A stretch of 64,000 nucleotides of DNA from Certhia americana (taxonomy: Eukaryota; Chordata; Aves; Passeriformes; Certhiidae). Of the stretch, positions 1 through 13,200 are shown piece after piece (positions within the stretch are counted from its first letter, which is position 1; every line of letters starts with the position of its first letter). Position numbers and translations under genes: made by a program. A model generated the notes under the pieces. The model made no database searches. It was not told where the DNA came from and saw only the letters and a program-made list of their open reading frames with translations. The DNA is taken from the NCBI GenBank assembly GCA_018697195.1, contig CM031859.1, positions 54,549,949-54,613,948 on the forward strand, given 5' to 3'.

Positions 1-1330
1 ATCTTCTTCTCTCCCCTCCTCTTTTTAGGTTTGTGCCATCTTTAATTAAAACCCAATATTTAACTATTTAAACACCTGATTCTAGGCACAATTACTTCTT
101 ACACCTCCTGCAATGAAAAAATGACAGGCATTGTGAATCCATTGGTTTTCTTCCAAGAAGAAAACCCATTTTAAGTGGATGAAATCCCTATTTTGTTGTT
201 CCAACCCCACCAGAAGTGAGTGCTACAGGCTATTCTACAAAACAAATAGTTTCTATTTCCCCTTTTATTTTAATTAAGCATGCTGCCCTTTAATTTCAGC
301 CTTTCCTTCCTGTTCTCTGACCTCTGGACATGATTAGCCCATACTCTGAATCATCTGACACAGCAGGCAGCATCCCAGAGGGTCAGTACTTTGTCGTCAG
401 AGAATAAGCCAGGCTTAAAAAAAATCTGTTCCTCAAATTCAAGTCAATGTTTGAAACCATGTTCAGCTTAGTCTGAATCCACAGATCTCTGCCAGTCCTT
501 TCTGCACTCTTGGACACAGCAACAAATAGGACTGCAATTTAATGAAAGCATAAGGCTTAATGGGAAATGACAACAATGAAGATACATCTGTCACATTCTT
601 CCACAAGAAAAAACTGAGCTGAAAAAATAACAACATTTCCCAAAATTTAATGTGTTTTACTCTACATTGATTTGGATTTTCTAGAATTAAACTTGGAAAG
701 CACCTCTACTAGAAATGTGTGACTTTTGTGGAGACAGATGCAGTGGTTTCAAACTGGAGAGATCGGAGCTCCATCCCTTGTTTCATCATAGATTGTGCTG
801 TTTCATCATAGATGTGGGAGAAGCCTGCACAGTACCCAGATAATAAGTCTCCTTCTCTGGGTTTCAGGCATCTGTCAGTAAGGAGGGATAGGAATACCTC
901 ACCCAGCAGCCAGGACTGCTGGGCTCCACACTGCAAGACCTGACTCTCACTCTGGATGGACGATGCATTCACTGGGTTGCTGGTTGTGGAGCACTGGTGC
1001 TATGGGGATGCAAACTGTCAAACAACTCTACCACACACTACACTCAGACCAAGAAACCTTGCAAGTATGCTTCTGTACGCACAGGATTCTGGTGGTTGTT
1101 CAGTCAGAGCATCCAGTTCACTGGCATGGGACAAAATCAACTCTTGAACAATCTCTCCCAGTTCTCCCAGCAGTTAACATGTGACACATCACCAGTCCAG
1201 CAAATGCAAGATATATTTCTGGGATCCAGCAACACGTTATGAACAGGCAGCTTTTTTATTTGTGTATGTTTCAAACAGTGACATTGGACAATTGGGATTT
1301 TCTGTGAGGAAGGTAAGAGGGGTAAGAGAA

Positions 1331-1382
1331 ACATCAATAAACATATATATCTATTAACATCAATAAACATATATATCTATTA
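1331..1382. repeat. Perfect 26-bp tandem duplication
   Basis: Two identical head-to-tail copies of a 26-bp AT-rich unit occupy 1331-1356 and 1357-1382. The unit begins ACATCAATAAAC and ends TCTATTA. No mismatch is visible between the copies, so the duplication is either recent or a polymorphic minisatellite seed. Confidence 0.95.
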
Positions 1383-2172
1383 ACAGAAAAGTAAAGGGAA
1401 AGATTCCCTTCTTTGTGTCTCTAAACTGGTTTTACTGATTTTGTCTGTCTTCATCACAATAGCAGAAAGGCAACATCTATTAAAATGAAAACCTTCAGAA
1501 ATTGAAGACAGCTATTTGTCTTGATCCACTGTCCAGGACTGTATCAGTATGCCAGTTTCTTCAATTATGACTACAATTAGCAATCTCTCAACTGAAAATT
1601 CACTGATTATCAGTGAAGATCTGAAAAAGTGAACCAAATTACAATTTTCCCTTCTTCTAGAAAAAATTTAGGTAGAGGTTTCCAGTGGTAACTTCTCAGT
1701 GACTCTAACATAGATAGAAGACAGTTGCCAATACAGGAACTTTATACAGGAATTGCAAGCCAGTTACTTTCCTCTTTAAAAATACAATTATATTAAAACC
1801 TTCAAGCAGTTAAAAAAACCTGAAGAGATACACCTTGCTGGTAAACTGAGTATCAGACATACATGTGCCAATGGTTCTTAAATGAGAGGCATGTTGGGAT
1901 GAGAACCATTTTTATGGGCTGAATTTATGTGCTGTTTGAGTTCTCAGTCTGAAGCTTCTACAAACCACCTTGGAAAATACAATTGTTGGCTAACACTGCA
2001 TTTTTTCCTCTGAATGACCCTGCTAGTATTTTCCACATCTGCTCTTAAATGTGGTATCTTGGTGCCTGAAAGGATTTGACCCCAGCTTACAATTAGTTAC
2101 TGGTGTAGGCTTAATTTTCTTTGCCTGAAGGGTTAAATGGACTGACCATATTCTTGACATAATGGAGAGACA

Positions 2173-2218
2173 GGGAATGAATGGGGATGAATGAATGAAT
2201 GAACTAATGAGTGAATGG
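2173..2218. repeat. Imperfect (GAAT)n microsatellite
   Basis: About ten GAAT/GAGT-like tetranucleotide units with interruptions, the cleanest run being ATGAATGAATGAATGAA at 2187-2203. Ordinary simple repeat. Confidence 0.85.
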
Positions 2219-3117
2219 AGCAGCTTATCTGCTCCTACTCCAGTCTGTTTAAAGTGAGGGTTGTCCCTTTAATCACTCAGGAAATCCTTTCCATAATGTA
2301 GTCCCTGCTAGCAATCTCTTTCTGATGCTTTGCTTCTCCTGTCTGGGTCTACCCAGACTCAGAATACCTGTCCTGCTGCCACATGGAAATGACTTTGTGG
2401 CTCAAGTTAAATAAAGGGTATTGTCACTATAAAAGAGTCAAAGAAACAGAAAGGACTTAACTAAAGAGATGCGATAGAGTTACACTTGCATTTACTTGAG
2501 GAAATCATCAAATAAAATGCATAACAATTTTCTAAATCCTGATATATCTTAAGTTAAAGAATATAAAAGAAAATCAAATCCAGGTGTACCTCAGTTTTAC
2601 TCTTTTCTCCTGCATTAATTATGATTACAGGCAAATTACATGCTGTGAAGTATTTTCCTGAACTCACAAATGCTTCTTTGTTCTCTTTTTTCCCTGCTTT
2701 GTGAGATGATGAAAGGATGTGGGTAATGCCACACTTCAGGAAAGTAAATGGAAGGTGTGACGGGAGTCATAACCCTAGGTGGATGTGGAAGAGTCAGAGA
2801 CAAGCTGCAACATCCCTGCACTCTGCTTTGGAGTGCATTATCCCAGCCTGAATAGATGCCTGTATTGCGTCAAGCCCTGGGGTCAGCTGTGACAGAGATA
2901 CACATTCCACAGCAAAGAGTGCTGATGTAATGCCTTTCCAGACCCCAGCTTCGTCCCCCCTGCCCAGCTCCTCTTCACCTACACTGCTATTGCCCTTGGT
3001 GTTCAGTTGAACTGCCCATGTCATGGACTCTGTAAAGTAGGAGACCAATGTAAAGCACTTTCCTTCTTCAATGACTTTTTCTTTGCTCTGGCTAAGTAAG
3101 AACACAACAATAATAGG

Positions 3118-3163
3118 GAAAAAAATGAAAAAAAAAAAATAAAGAAAGAAAAGAAAGAAAGCA
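3118..3163. repeat. A-rich / (GAAA)n low-complexity tract
   Basis: A run of A residues with single T and G interruptions passes into GAAA units. It is almost entirely purine. No retroposed sequence with this as a tail was recognised upstream. Confidence 0.85.
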
Positions 3164-3427
3164 AGAATTAAAGGAAAATCTTACCCTCTTTTTAAAAAAC
3201 TGAAAGGCTGAGCACTTCTTGACTGGAAATCCATTCATGTCTTTGTTGACCATTTTCCACAGTGAAGGGTACACAGTGATAGATCCAGTGTGCCAGTGTG
3301 GCACTTGCTTAGTGCATCTGTTTTCCTCTGTATCCTTTCAGCTAATGAAGACAGAGCAGGGCAGGAGGCTCACCGGCACAGCTCAGGCAGCTGTCCTTTA
3401 CACATTCATCCTGCTGCACCAGCTACT

Positions 3428-3460
3428 GCAGCAGCAGCAGCAGCAGCGGCAGCAGCAGCC
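3428..3460 (+). repeat. Interrupted CAG/GCA triplet repeat
   Basis: Six GCA units, one GCG, three GCA units and a final GCC. In one plus-strand frame (3219-3500) it reads as a polyglutamine run with one arginine, in another (3290-3529) as polyalanine. Neither frame shows any other protein-like feature, so coding is not supported. A second small CAG cluster lies at 3755-3765, just before the purine tract. Confidence 0.9.
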
Positions 3461-3639
3461 TTTTCCAGCTTTCAGATGCAGCTCTCTATTAGCTTCTTAA
3501 AAACATCCCCTAAACACACACTCTTGTAAAATCCCGTGACAGCTCTCAGATCACAGGCAGCAGACCTCAGGCTAAGTGGGTCTCACATAAACCCAGGTCC
3601 ATCCATCCTGTGAGAGTTACTGGTACCACATGCTGTATA

Positions 3640-3900
3640 AGCATAGAGGATACCGTGCTCAATTTGCTATTCTCCTTCTTCAGGTGGTATGATTCACTGC
3701 TGTTTGAGACGAGAGCTGGTTTTGATTGTGCAAATTTCAGTGGGAGCTGCAGTTCAGCAGCAGCAGAGAGAGAGAGAGAGAGAGAGAGGGAGGGAGGGAG
3801 GGAGGGAGGGGAGGGGGGGGGGGAAGGATAGAGAGAGAGAGAGAGAGAGAGGGAGAGATGCACAGGCAGAGCAGCCGAACACAAATAACCATACAAAGGA
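3640..3900 (+). promoter_or_regulatory. Possible non-coding first exon or promoter region
   Basis: A pyrimidine-rich stretch followed by CAG ends near 3683 (TTCTCCTTCTTCAG), which fits a splice acceptor. It is followed by GC-richer DNA, CAG units and the long GA tract. This grouping resembles the 5' untranslated regions of some vertebrate neural genes, but I recognise no specific gene, no TATA box and no CpG island. It is equally consistent with an ordinary cluster of simple repeats. Confidence 0.2.
3765..3858. repeat. Homopurine tract: (AG)n-(GGGA)n-G-run-(AG)n
   Basis: Positions 3765-3828 are 64 purines without a break: AG repeats, then GGGA repeats, then a run of about twelve G. After AT at 3829-3830 a second AG run continues to 3858. 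Such polypurine tracts with mirror symmetry can form triplex DNA, and GA repeats are frequent near vertebrate promoters; both are inference here. The tract removes stop codons from overlapping frames, which explains the long but meaningless open frames on both strands at 3567-4175. Confidence 0.95.
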
Positions 3901-6900
3901 TAGTAGGAAGGCTCAGGGAAAGAAGTGCTGAAAGGCAATATCTTTCCCTTGGGAGAGTGACAGGGGTAGCTGTCATTTTATATGTGACCAGTCTTTCAGT
4001 AAGACGGAAAGAAATACAGATCCATTACAAAAAAATGGTTTTGCTATGTTGTTCTGATTTAAACAGTGGTACTTTGGAAAAAAGCCCATCTGATGATCAA
4101 TGTAACGCTGTGTTACGTGACAGGACATGCTGTAAAGAGTTCAATGAGCTTAAAGGAAACCCACAGTTCCTATAAAAGTACATTTGCTATATGTGATGCA
4201 GATAAATGTGAACCAAGCAGAAACTGACACATTTGTTCAGATATTTCCGTAGAAACATAGATATTCTGGTTTTTAAAACCAAAAGGGTTATTTCATTACA
4301 GAAAAATAGGACTGAGGGTATATTGAAAGGACATCTTTTTTAACTTCCTTTTTATTAAATTTAATTGAGTTAAATTTCACCAAGTCCAGTGAATCCAATA
4401 ATATGTGTTTAACTAAACTGTAAAGTATCTTTTAATTAAGCTACATTTTCCAGCATGGTTTGGAAAATAAAATAGGGTTTTCATGATCTCCTATCAGCCT
4501 ATGTTCCAAGTTAATAAACCTCAGTTTCAAGAAAGGACATAATTTCTAATATTGATTTGGCTTCTTGTTCTAGCCATTACTTCCAAGATTGGTCAGCCCT
4601 GTAAAATAAATTATATTTAAGGATACTGGTCTAATGTAAATCATCTCTATGTTTAGGTAAATAGACTGAGCATTTCATATTTTTCGGTGGTCTTTGAAGA
4701 TATTGTGTCACTTTTCCCTGTCCCTTTTATCTTCTCTTTTGAAGATCCTTTAATAATAAGAGCTGTGTATTCTATCCCAGTACAAGTTTGCCCTTATTGT
4801 ATGTAGAGGTGAAACTATGAACTTACATCTATTACCATGGCTGTTCCCCAGAGAATCCCACAGGTCTTTGGACCCATGCAACTCGCTGGAGACCCCAGGC
4901 TGAGCAGCTTGTAGGCTATGACCTTTTTACAAGTCAACAACAGATATTTCCTCACTTTGTACCTTTATCTCTCCCTTCCTCACTGTTTGTAAATGATTTG
5001 GCAGCACTCATCTTAGACTTGGAATTTCTCAAGGACATAGTGACATAGCATTCATTCAAAACCTCTTTTCCTCATACCTATTTCCCCATTTTTTCCCTTT
5101 TCCTTTCCCATCCTTTCCCATCCTTTATCTGTCCTTTCCTGCCCTTTTTCCTGTCTTTCCCCTTTGCTTTTAATTGCAGCCAACACAGTGGTCACAGTAA
5201 TACTCTGAGAAATATTTCTTGGGCTCAGGTTAAAAATTCTGGTCACAACTATGAGGGGAAGGTACAGCCCGATCCCAGGTCACAAATGAGAACACTCATT
5301 GGGAAGCTGCAGTTCAAGGTCCAAGCAGCACAAAAGACATAATTTTGATTTTGGATGTTCTTACAGGACTGTCTGAAGCAAGGGGCTGAAAAGCCAATAT
5401 CTCATCAGAATTGTTTCACTTTATATAACTAATTGTCACTGGAGCAAGGACAGAGGGAATTTTCCACTGTGCTCCTCTGTCTGGGGCTAATGGATTTTAC
5501 CAAGGAGCAATTCAGCCCAGCAATTGAAAACTGAACAATAATTCAGAGTGCCCAGCTAGAGGGACATTAAGGAGATTTTTAGAAAATATGGAAATCTCAA
5601 TATGCTTCAGCCAGGCTTCCCTGAAGTGAACACTACCTTCCTCCACCATGCAGACAGTCCCTTAGTCTCATTGATCTCTCATTAATCCTCTGCTGTGCCT
5701 TTGCTTTAGGTCTGTCAGAGCTATATTGTGGTGCTTGCAGATAGAGATGTAGACAATGGTGAGTGCCCAATTTCTACTGGTGGCATCTCTCACTGCTCTA
5801 TTCTGAGCACCACATTCTTTGCTGGCTAATCTGAAATGCAAGAAAATGATTGTCAAAAGAATCACTTTCACTCAGGCAAACCAGGCAGCTTGCTGTGCAC
5901 GTACATTTATTTTTGAGATCTTTGATCTATTCAGCCACAGCTTTGATCTGTCTTCCAGCCTCAGATATTTCTCCTGCGGGCACTGTCTTCTCTTTCACAA
6001 AAGCATTTGTGTTGTCTCTACCTCCTCCATAAGATTTCCAGACTGCTGACTGAAAGGCCATTCTCCATCCAGCCTTCTAAACTCGGCACCCTGAAGGCTG
6101 GCTGGGGTGGTGACTGCCCCTGTGAAGACACGTGAATCTTGGTGCCAGGGCCTTGACCTCCAGACCTTTTTTGCTGTTTATTTTCTTTGGGTGTTTGCCT
6201 CTCTTCAGCTGAACAAACTATGCACTTAAGTTAAGCATATTTCTATTAGAGAGAAAAAACTCCAGCTGCTTTAAAAGTAGCCTGATAGTTTTAAAGTACT
6301 GTAGGAGCTATTTGTCCATGCAGGTGCAGTGCTGCAAGGAGAATGATCTAGGACACTATCCCTGAATGACAGAGATCCCTCCTTGGCCTCCCCAGGATAT
6401 CCATATTTTGGTTAGAATTCTTCTCAGTTGAAATCCCTTTGGCTCTGTGGCCTCCAAGTACCTTATTTGCAAACATTTTATTTTACTAGAGATATCAGAG
6501 GGCAACTCAGTGCCTGCAGAGCTTGTATCTTGCACAGGAGATCAAAAATCTAAAAGAGAAGGAAAAGGGGAACACCACATATTTGTTTTTATACCAGAAG
6601 CCAAAGATTTAAAGCCAGAGATATTTTCCAAGAAAAAATGTTTCACTTTTTTAAGATGCCAGAAGCATGGCTTTGTAATTAAACCTAAAATGAGCATAAA
6701 ACTCCATGTTCACTGCATTTAACTTCAATCAAAAGGCATAAAAATTGAGTAGGAAAATAAGAACTTCAGCCAAGCCAGCCCACTCAGCTGTGCTTTACTG
6801 TGATTGTCACGAAACATCAAGGGCTTTCATCAGCTTGGTGGACTGCCAGATATACCAAACACTTTAAACAAGTCCTACAGGTACTTCATGCTTTAACAGC

Positions 6901-9111
6901 CTTTAGCCATTCCTATTAAATTGTCATATACTCCCCCAATGATAAAATAAGTTTTTTATGAAGGCAGTCAGGAGAGAAATACACATATAATCTAGCTGCA
7001 AAATTTTGGAGAGCTGCAAAACACACAGTAGCATTTGAATCCCTGTGAGGCAGCCCCACAGGGAGAGCATGAAGGTGTTTTTGTTGAAGATCTTCTTGAA
7101 GAAATAATATAAATGCAGAGTGACACAGTATGCAAAGGGCACTAAGCCTGGACCAGAATTCTCATTCTGTCATGCCTCTTATGAACACAGCATACCAACA
7201 ATTTGCCTTGCTTTTAAATGCTTACAAGTGTAATGTCACGGATAACAGGTGGTAAATCAGTCCAGGGTTTGTCATGGAACAAGTAGATTGCATCAACGAG
7301 TTTAATTAGCTGCAACCTTAACTGACTAAATATTTTTCTCCCACTGACTAAGAATTCTCAGTGTGAAGTCACAGATTTTAGTATCACAGCCCTTTTTTGT
7401 GGCTTCCTTTGCTGTGCTTTGCTTACATCTCTGGCAGAGGCCAAAACCACACGTGGCAAATCATTTCTAGAATGTTATGGGTTCTCACACAGCTGCTGAG
7501 TCTGTGAGCGCTGCTTCTCTCACTTCCTTTGTGCGAAGGGAAAGGTGGATAGCTTCCAAACCCCTATGACTGATATTTTACCCTGGTATCCAATGATGAG
7601 GAGGAGCACAGGTGGTTTACAAGAGTACCCCAGGAGCAGCTCAGAAAGTAAGAAAAAGAACTGCAGAGAGACTGGGTGTTTGAACATTTTCCAGTCCTTA
7701 TGCTATCTCCAGAAATAAGACTAGTTGAGTGTCCATACGGCGTTCATCTCAGCTCTGCCTTAGAGCAGTCTTGACACTTCTGTGCTTTCTCCTCCAGCTA
7801 CTGGTCTTGTCAACATTTACCTCGTAATCCTGTTGTGTGGACATTGTCCTTAAGCCAGCTCTCACATGTTCTTCATCTTGTAATGCTCACAAGCATTACT
7901 TGTCCCCCAGATTCTACTTGTATTTGTCAACCCTGCCTCTGACCACATGCCGCTCAAGACCTCATGGACTGCATGGTGCAGCTTGTCAGCCAGTTCTTCC
8001 TCTGTGCTTGCTCCATGCTCTCCCAGTCACTGCTAGGAATGGGCACTGGGTGACATGGTAACAGCCCCCACATTCAGACACCAGAAGTTAAAGCTGGCCA
8101 TACAATGCCTAGCAATAAAAGAATAACATTAATAAAGTTGTTGGGAAGAAAGAAAAGCATTTTATCACTTTGGAATCTTGTTCAAAAATAGAACTAGGTT
8201 TTTTTTAAGGAAAAACTAAGGTTAGGATCTTAGGAATTATGGTACCTTCCTGCAGTAAGGCAACACTCCATATTGTAGGAAGACAGAAATTAGTGGGTTG
8301 GGGTGTTTCCTCAGCTGGGAAAAAAGAAGGATGAAGATCCTTCTGTACAGTGCCATTCTGAAACATGGCACAGCTAGAGGTCCTTAGCTGGGCCCTGCCA
8401 TAGCACTCCAGTCTTTCCTTCACCTGACCCAGCTGATTATGCCAGTCTTTCACAGCTGGTGCTGGTTGAATAGAAAAGGAAATCTAGCTCCTCCCTAGCA
8501 CTTCAAACTTTTAAAAAATGGCTTACAACATTTTCTATTCATACACAATATCAGAAGCAATTTGAAGGTCTGATAGTCTGAAATCCTTTCAGGCCTGGAA
8601 GCAATTGCTCCATATTTCACAGGGGAGCTGAAATCCCCTTCTGTCCAGCTGTATGTAGTCCCATTTCTAGCCTACAGAGAGAAGGGGATATAAAACCTAT
8701 TCCACAGGAAGAAAACATCAATCTATATCATATAGGCCACAAAACAATCACCAGAAAATAATGAACGTTGCTTGCTGCTGACCTGAGCAGAATTCATACT
8801 GTGAAAATTAAATTTCCATGTCCAAGATCAGTCAGCTTAGCTAAAGTGCCTAAGTGAGTTTAATTTTTGCATACTTGACTTTCACTGTTTGATTATTTCA
8901 GGCATCTCATTTCCTCGAGTATTACTTAGAGGAGGAATGAAAATAAAATGATACATGAAACCATGAAATGAAATGAAATAGAACTGACATTCACAAAAGA
9001 GAGAGAAAGAGGAGATCTGGTTCTAAAGCAAGAAAAACTTCACTGGAAAAGAGAGAGATGCTTTGTTTGTGCCAGGACTCTGTATTTCCCAGAGAAGCCC
9101 AATATAGAATT
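3900..9111. other. Unique AT-rich DNA, no gene recognised
   Basis: No open frame here has recognisable domains. The stretch includes a faint resemblance to an ancient CR1 3' end at about 4248-4300, and a pyrimidine-rich tract at 5061-5171 listed separately. A short (GAAAT)n run lies near 8964-8979. The remainder is unremarkable single-copy-looking sequence. Confidence 0.6.
5061..5171. repeat. Pyrimidine-rich tract with 10-bp repeat
   Basis: About 110 bases composed mainly of C and T on the plus strand. A 10-bp unit TCCTTTCCCA occurs twice in tandem at 5101-5120 and is followed by diverged versions to about 5145. Probably a decayed minisatellite; the reverse strand gives a lysine/glutamate/glycine-rich open frame (5052-5246) that is an artefact of the composition. 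Confidence 0.8.
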
Positions 9112-9136
9112 AAAAAAAAAAACCAAACCAAACCAA
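9112..9136. repeat. A-run followed by AAACC repeat
   Basis: Eleven A residues followed by CCAAACCAAACCAAC. A/C-rich tracts of this kind are common in bird genomes. No retroposon body was recognised on either side. Confidence 0.85.
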
Positions 9137-10208
9137 CAGGACAGAAGAAGATCATCATTATTACTGTAGGGCCTTAATCAGATTTCCTAACTGTGTCTTG
9201 ATTGATCTGTAAGACTTTTAGAGATAGGAAGCCAAAAAGCATTAGGGGGTGAAATCGAATTTTATGGAAACCCTATTGAGTCAGTAATTTTCCCTGGCTT
9301 TTCTTTTCTCACTCCTTGAAGCCATTCCCAAAACAAAATCTCCCTCCAACCCCAGCAGTGCCCTCAGAGTCAGAGTTGAAGCTCTCTGTGCCCTGCAGCC
9401 CTCCCTGCTTCCCCCATGGCACCCAGGCCACAGCAGTCCTGTGCCACAGCCCAGCAGCAGTGGGATTTCCCCAACAAGCTGCTGCTGGGTGTGTTATCCT
9501 GGCCAACAGATAAAGCTTGTCAGGTAGAAGGAAGCCTGCAGGGAAGTAAAGCCCCTGCAAAATACCCTCACAAATGACAAATAAAAAAACCATTAAAACT
9601 GAAATAAAAGTCTTACCATGAGAATATTTCACTTACACTTACTTCCCTTGCTATCTACCAGGACAGGGCTGTGTCGTAACATTTACAGGGATGGGGATTT
9701 ATGAACCATACAGCTTCTGAGCAAACTGAAATTGGTAAAGGTCCAAGCTGGGACAGATTTAAACAAATCCATGGTGTTTTGAGAGTGGGTTAGCAGCTGC
9801 CCTGAACTGAAATCCAGGAGTGAAAATCATTAATAACACCTAGTTACCCATAGAAGACTTTGTCTCAGTCTTCCACCACAGACAACTTAAATGTAGAGTC
9901 ACTAATGAGTTTAGATGACATTACAAATAAGCATGCTTTGTGGAGGACATCAACATTTTGTAAGGATTTGGTAGTCTAAGCTTACTGAAGCAGGTTCATT
10001 TAAATATATGCATTTTGTTTCAAAAAGAAAAAACAATCACATCTAGGACACACACTTCTCTAGGACATTTGCCACTGCTGTCAAGGTGGAGATACTGTTC
10101 ATTTTCCTCAGCAGGCACAGCATGCATGCTTGAGTTCTCATGCTGTGGAAATCTGCTCACTCTGACTAGCAGGTGGAGAAATGAATTACAGCCACCATCC
10201 CTCTAGGC

Positions 10209-10228
10209 AAAAAAAAAAAAAAAAAAAA
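10209..10228 (+). repeat. Poly(A) run of 20
   Basis: Uninterrupted A run. No upstream sequence recognisable as a SINE or processed pseudogene was seen, so it is treated as a simple repeat. Confidence 0.9.
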
Positions 10229-13200
10229 TCTATTGGTTGTCACAGCAGTAAGGTGTGAACTCTCATTGTCCTTCACTTTTGGGGGAATCCTTTTTGTCTG
10301 CAGATCAGCTGCTATTACTATCTACTCACTTCCCAGGGTGTTGTTTTATCTTCGCTGCCTTTTTCACTCATATCACAGAGCCATTAAACACAAACTGTAC
10401 TGCACTGCCTAATGAAACATTCAGCTTTTGCTCCCTCTCCCTAACCAGCTGACCCTTGGGGGAGTACCTTTAGACATTCCCTTCTTGATTCCTCTTCACC
10501 TATTCTAGATCAGTGACTCAATACTCCCCAAACTATCGCAATCTCCCTTTAAATACTCCTTAAAAAAGTAACTCAGTAGAATGGAAGTTTTCCGGGTATT
10601 CCAGTCAAGTAAATAACTACATTTAGTTTGGCACCTGAAATTCCTTTGTTTCACTCTGCCTTGCCATGCAGAAGCAGAAGAAAAACTCAATGGTACAAAA
10701 TCAACGTTTTGTAGGCAATAGTACATAGTCCAACCAAAACAGTTTTGCTTATGACTCTCTGGCACAGGGATGAGAAAAAGATTATGGTATGACCAACATC
10801 AACTTAGAAAAATTCTGAAGAAACCCAATCTCCCAAAAGTATCAGATGAGTCACAATTACTCATTAGCTCCTTCAGTTGGCTGGGGAGGGGGACACAGAA
10901 ACATAGCTTATTAATGCTGGCTCATAATATCTAAAAATTTCACCAACCCACGTGTGGTACAGTTACAGTAGCTGTCATTTAGGGGAGAGTGAGCCAAGAT
11001 CCACCCAGTCTCCATTGCTTCTTTCCCAAACATGCAGCTTCACTGTTTCCCATTGCAGTCAGACCCAAGGTATGAGCTGTCTGTGTAGGAGTGTTTACAA
11101 ATGGTATTTCTCCAAGGCAGTGTAACACTGACACATTCTGATAAGCCACATCATCATCCATCCCTGCAAAAGGGCAACTGAGGATGGCTGATTTTCACAT
11201 TATAGCTCCAGAGTTGCCAACCAATCTCTGCCTGCTTGTAAGACCTGGGCTAAGCAGCAGTGAGGTCCAAAGGAGCACATGACATATTCTCAGGAGGAAA
11301 GGGGGATGAGTTGCCTGTCCAGAGGACTATGCTTTTGGTGTTTTGAAGACAAAAGAGGCTTATATCAGAAAATATTTGAAAACATTCAGGTAATGTTACG
11401 ACTGAATTACTTGATTCTATTTTCACAGTAAACTCTGATATAGCAAAAGTCCCTTTATAGTAAGGCAAATTAAACTCAATAATTGTTTCATATGTGCAAT
11501 GTGGGAATTGCAGTTTCATTTATAATGAAACTTTGATTACACTGTAATTGTTCTAGCAGAAAAATTATTCCATTTTCTGCTGTGCTTCCAGACTCTCTCT
11601 GGGTCTGCAGTAATTTTTATATTTCTTGACTAACATTGTGAAATCACACATCTTTAGGCTTCCCCAGAACTCTAATTCACATCACCTGATTCTGAAATTC
11701 TGGAGAAACTCAATGGAAACACTCTCCTTTACTTGGAAAACCAACAGAAATGCAGTGTTTTGGACAGCCCGGTAAGTCCTGACCATTCTGTGCAGAATCC
11801 CAGGGGAAACACCAATTCATGCTTTTTACTTGACTCAAAAGCATTCTGCACTTGACACGTCCTCTAGTGCTTTTCCTGTTACAGAAAGCCAGTCTTCCCT
11901 TCCAGAAGGTACTTCCATAACTTCCTACTGGAGTTTATTTAGTAATTGCCTACAAAGTGTGAGTATGCCAGCACTGAACATCTGGAATCAGAAGGCATCA
12001 TTGAAAAGACCCTCACAAATTTGTTCCTAAGGTAATTAAATGCAAAAATCACATTCCTCATGACCTTCTCCCCACTGTAATATGTTTTGCTTCATGCTCA
12101 TCCATGAAGATCACCTCCAGGTAGTTATTGGTATAACTTTGAGTGTTACGGTTGTTGATATTTCTCCTATATATTTGCAATGGTGAGGGAGCGGTTTAGG
12201 ACTCTGAACTGTTTGTAGAAGGAATCCAATTTTCTTGTATTTCTATGTCCAGTGCCTACAGGTCTGAGAACTTCATCGAATAATGCATAGTAATAAGCTG
12301 ATTTTTATCACATCTGCTTCCTTTACAGCTTTTCCAATGTCCTCTCCTATTACAAAGGAATATTGTAGCTATCAGGTGACATAGGAGGGGAGCAACCCTA
12401 CACCTTTAGTTCCTTAGAATCCCTAGGGTAATTACACATTTTACAGTGAAGGAAGAAGTATTTGTAATTAGAGTCAACAGATACAGGCATGGAGTGACAA
12501 CAGTGTGCAATTGTGGCCCAAAGCAGGGGGACTTGCACTGAGACCAAGGGTGTTGTTTCCATGTCACTGATATCAGGACTGAACCGTGAAGTAAATATTC
12601 ACGTCACTGGAGTGAGAAATATTCAATTTCCTCAAGATAAACTCTCTGTAGTCTGAAAGTGTGAAGAAAATGTGTCAGGCCACTTTCTGGGTATCCTTTT
12701 GTGAAAATGAAACAGGTTTTCAAGACATGAGAAAATTAACACCCCAGCTAAAGCTGTTTTGACACATGATTTCAGCCTTTTCATATTAAACAATCTTCCA
12801 CAATAAGACTTGAATTCTTCTGAGTAACAGTTGTGGGACTCAGCAGGAATGTCCTTTAGCACTTAGCTGGCATTACCAATGAATTTTTATCTGTGACACA
12901 CCTCTGGATGTGAAAGCTAGTGTATGAACCATTGAAAAGTGGAACTATTTTAACCCAGATTAGGTAGAGGCTTTTCCTACGCTTCCATTTTATAGATACT
13001 AATGAAATGTTCTACTACTCATGTTATAAATTGTCCATGTGACAGAGGCATTCACTTCTAAATATTTGAGAACTGTGCTGAACAAAATGTGTCACTATTT
13101 TAGACCTCAGTGCTCTCAGCTGGAGAAACTGGTACTTCTAGAAGTTTCTTCATCCCTACATAAGACTTGTAATCTTCTGAAAATCTCATGATAGAAGTCT

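Larger units (their letters stand above)
1..3117. other. Unique AT-rich DNA, no gene recognised
   Basis: This stretch has stop codons in all frames at short intervals; the best open frames (for example 709-972 minus and 2794-3105 minus) have no recognisable domain. It opens with a long polypyrimidine run followed by TTTTTAG at 22-28, which looks like a splice acceptor or may be chance. Small structures inside it are a 20-bp-period duplication of TTTCATCATAGAT at 781-813, a 26-bp tandem duplication at 1331-1382 and a GAAT-rich run at 2173-2218. No transposon family was recognised. Confidence 0.6.

Noticed and set aside
3..28. Splice acceptor at the window start
   Set aside because: The pyrimidine tract and TTTTTAG look good, but the sequence after it is AT-rich with early stops in all frames and no donor is evident; such tracts are common by chance.
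3219..3529. Polyglutamine or polyalanine protein from the CAG repeat
   Set aside because: Outside the repeat the frames are short and show no protein family, and both frames are open at once, so there is no reason to prefer either.
3567..4175. Long open frames on both strands over the GA repeat
   Set aside because: Their length comes from the simple repeat, which contains no stop codons; the peptides are RE/GE or SL repeats.
10209..10228. Poly(A) as the tail of a processed pseudogene or SINE
   Set aside because: The preceding few hundred bases match no gene or SINE I know, and no flanking target-site duplication is visible.
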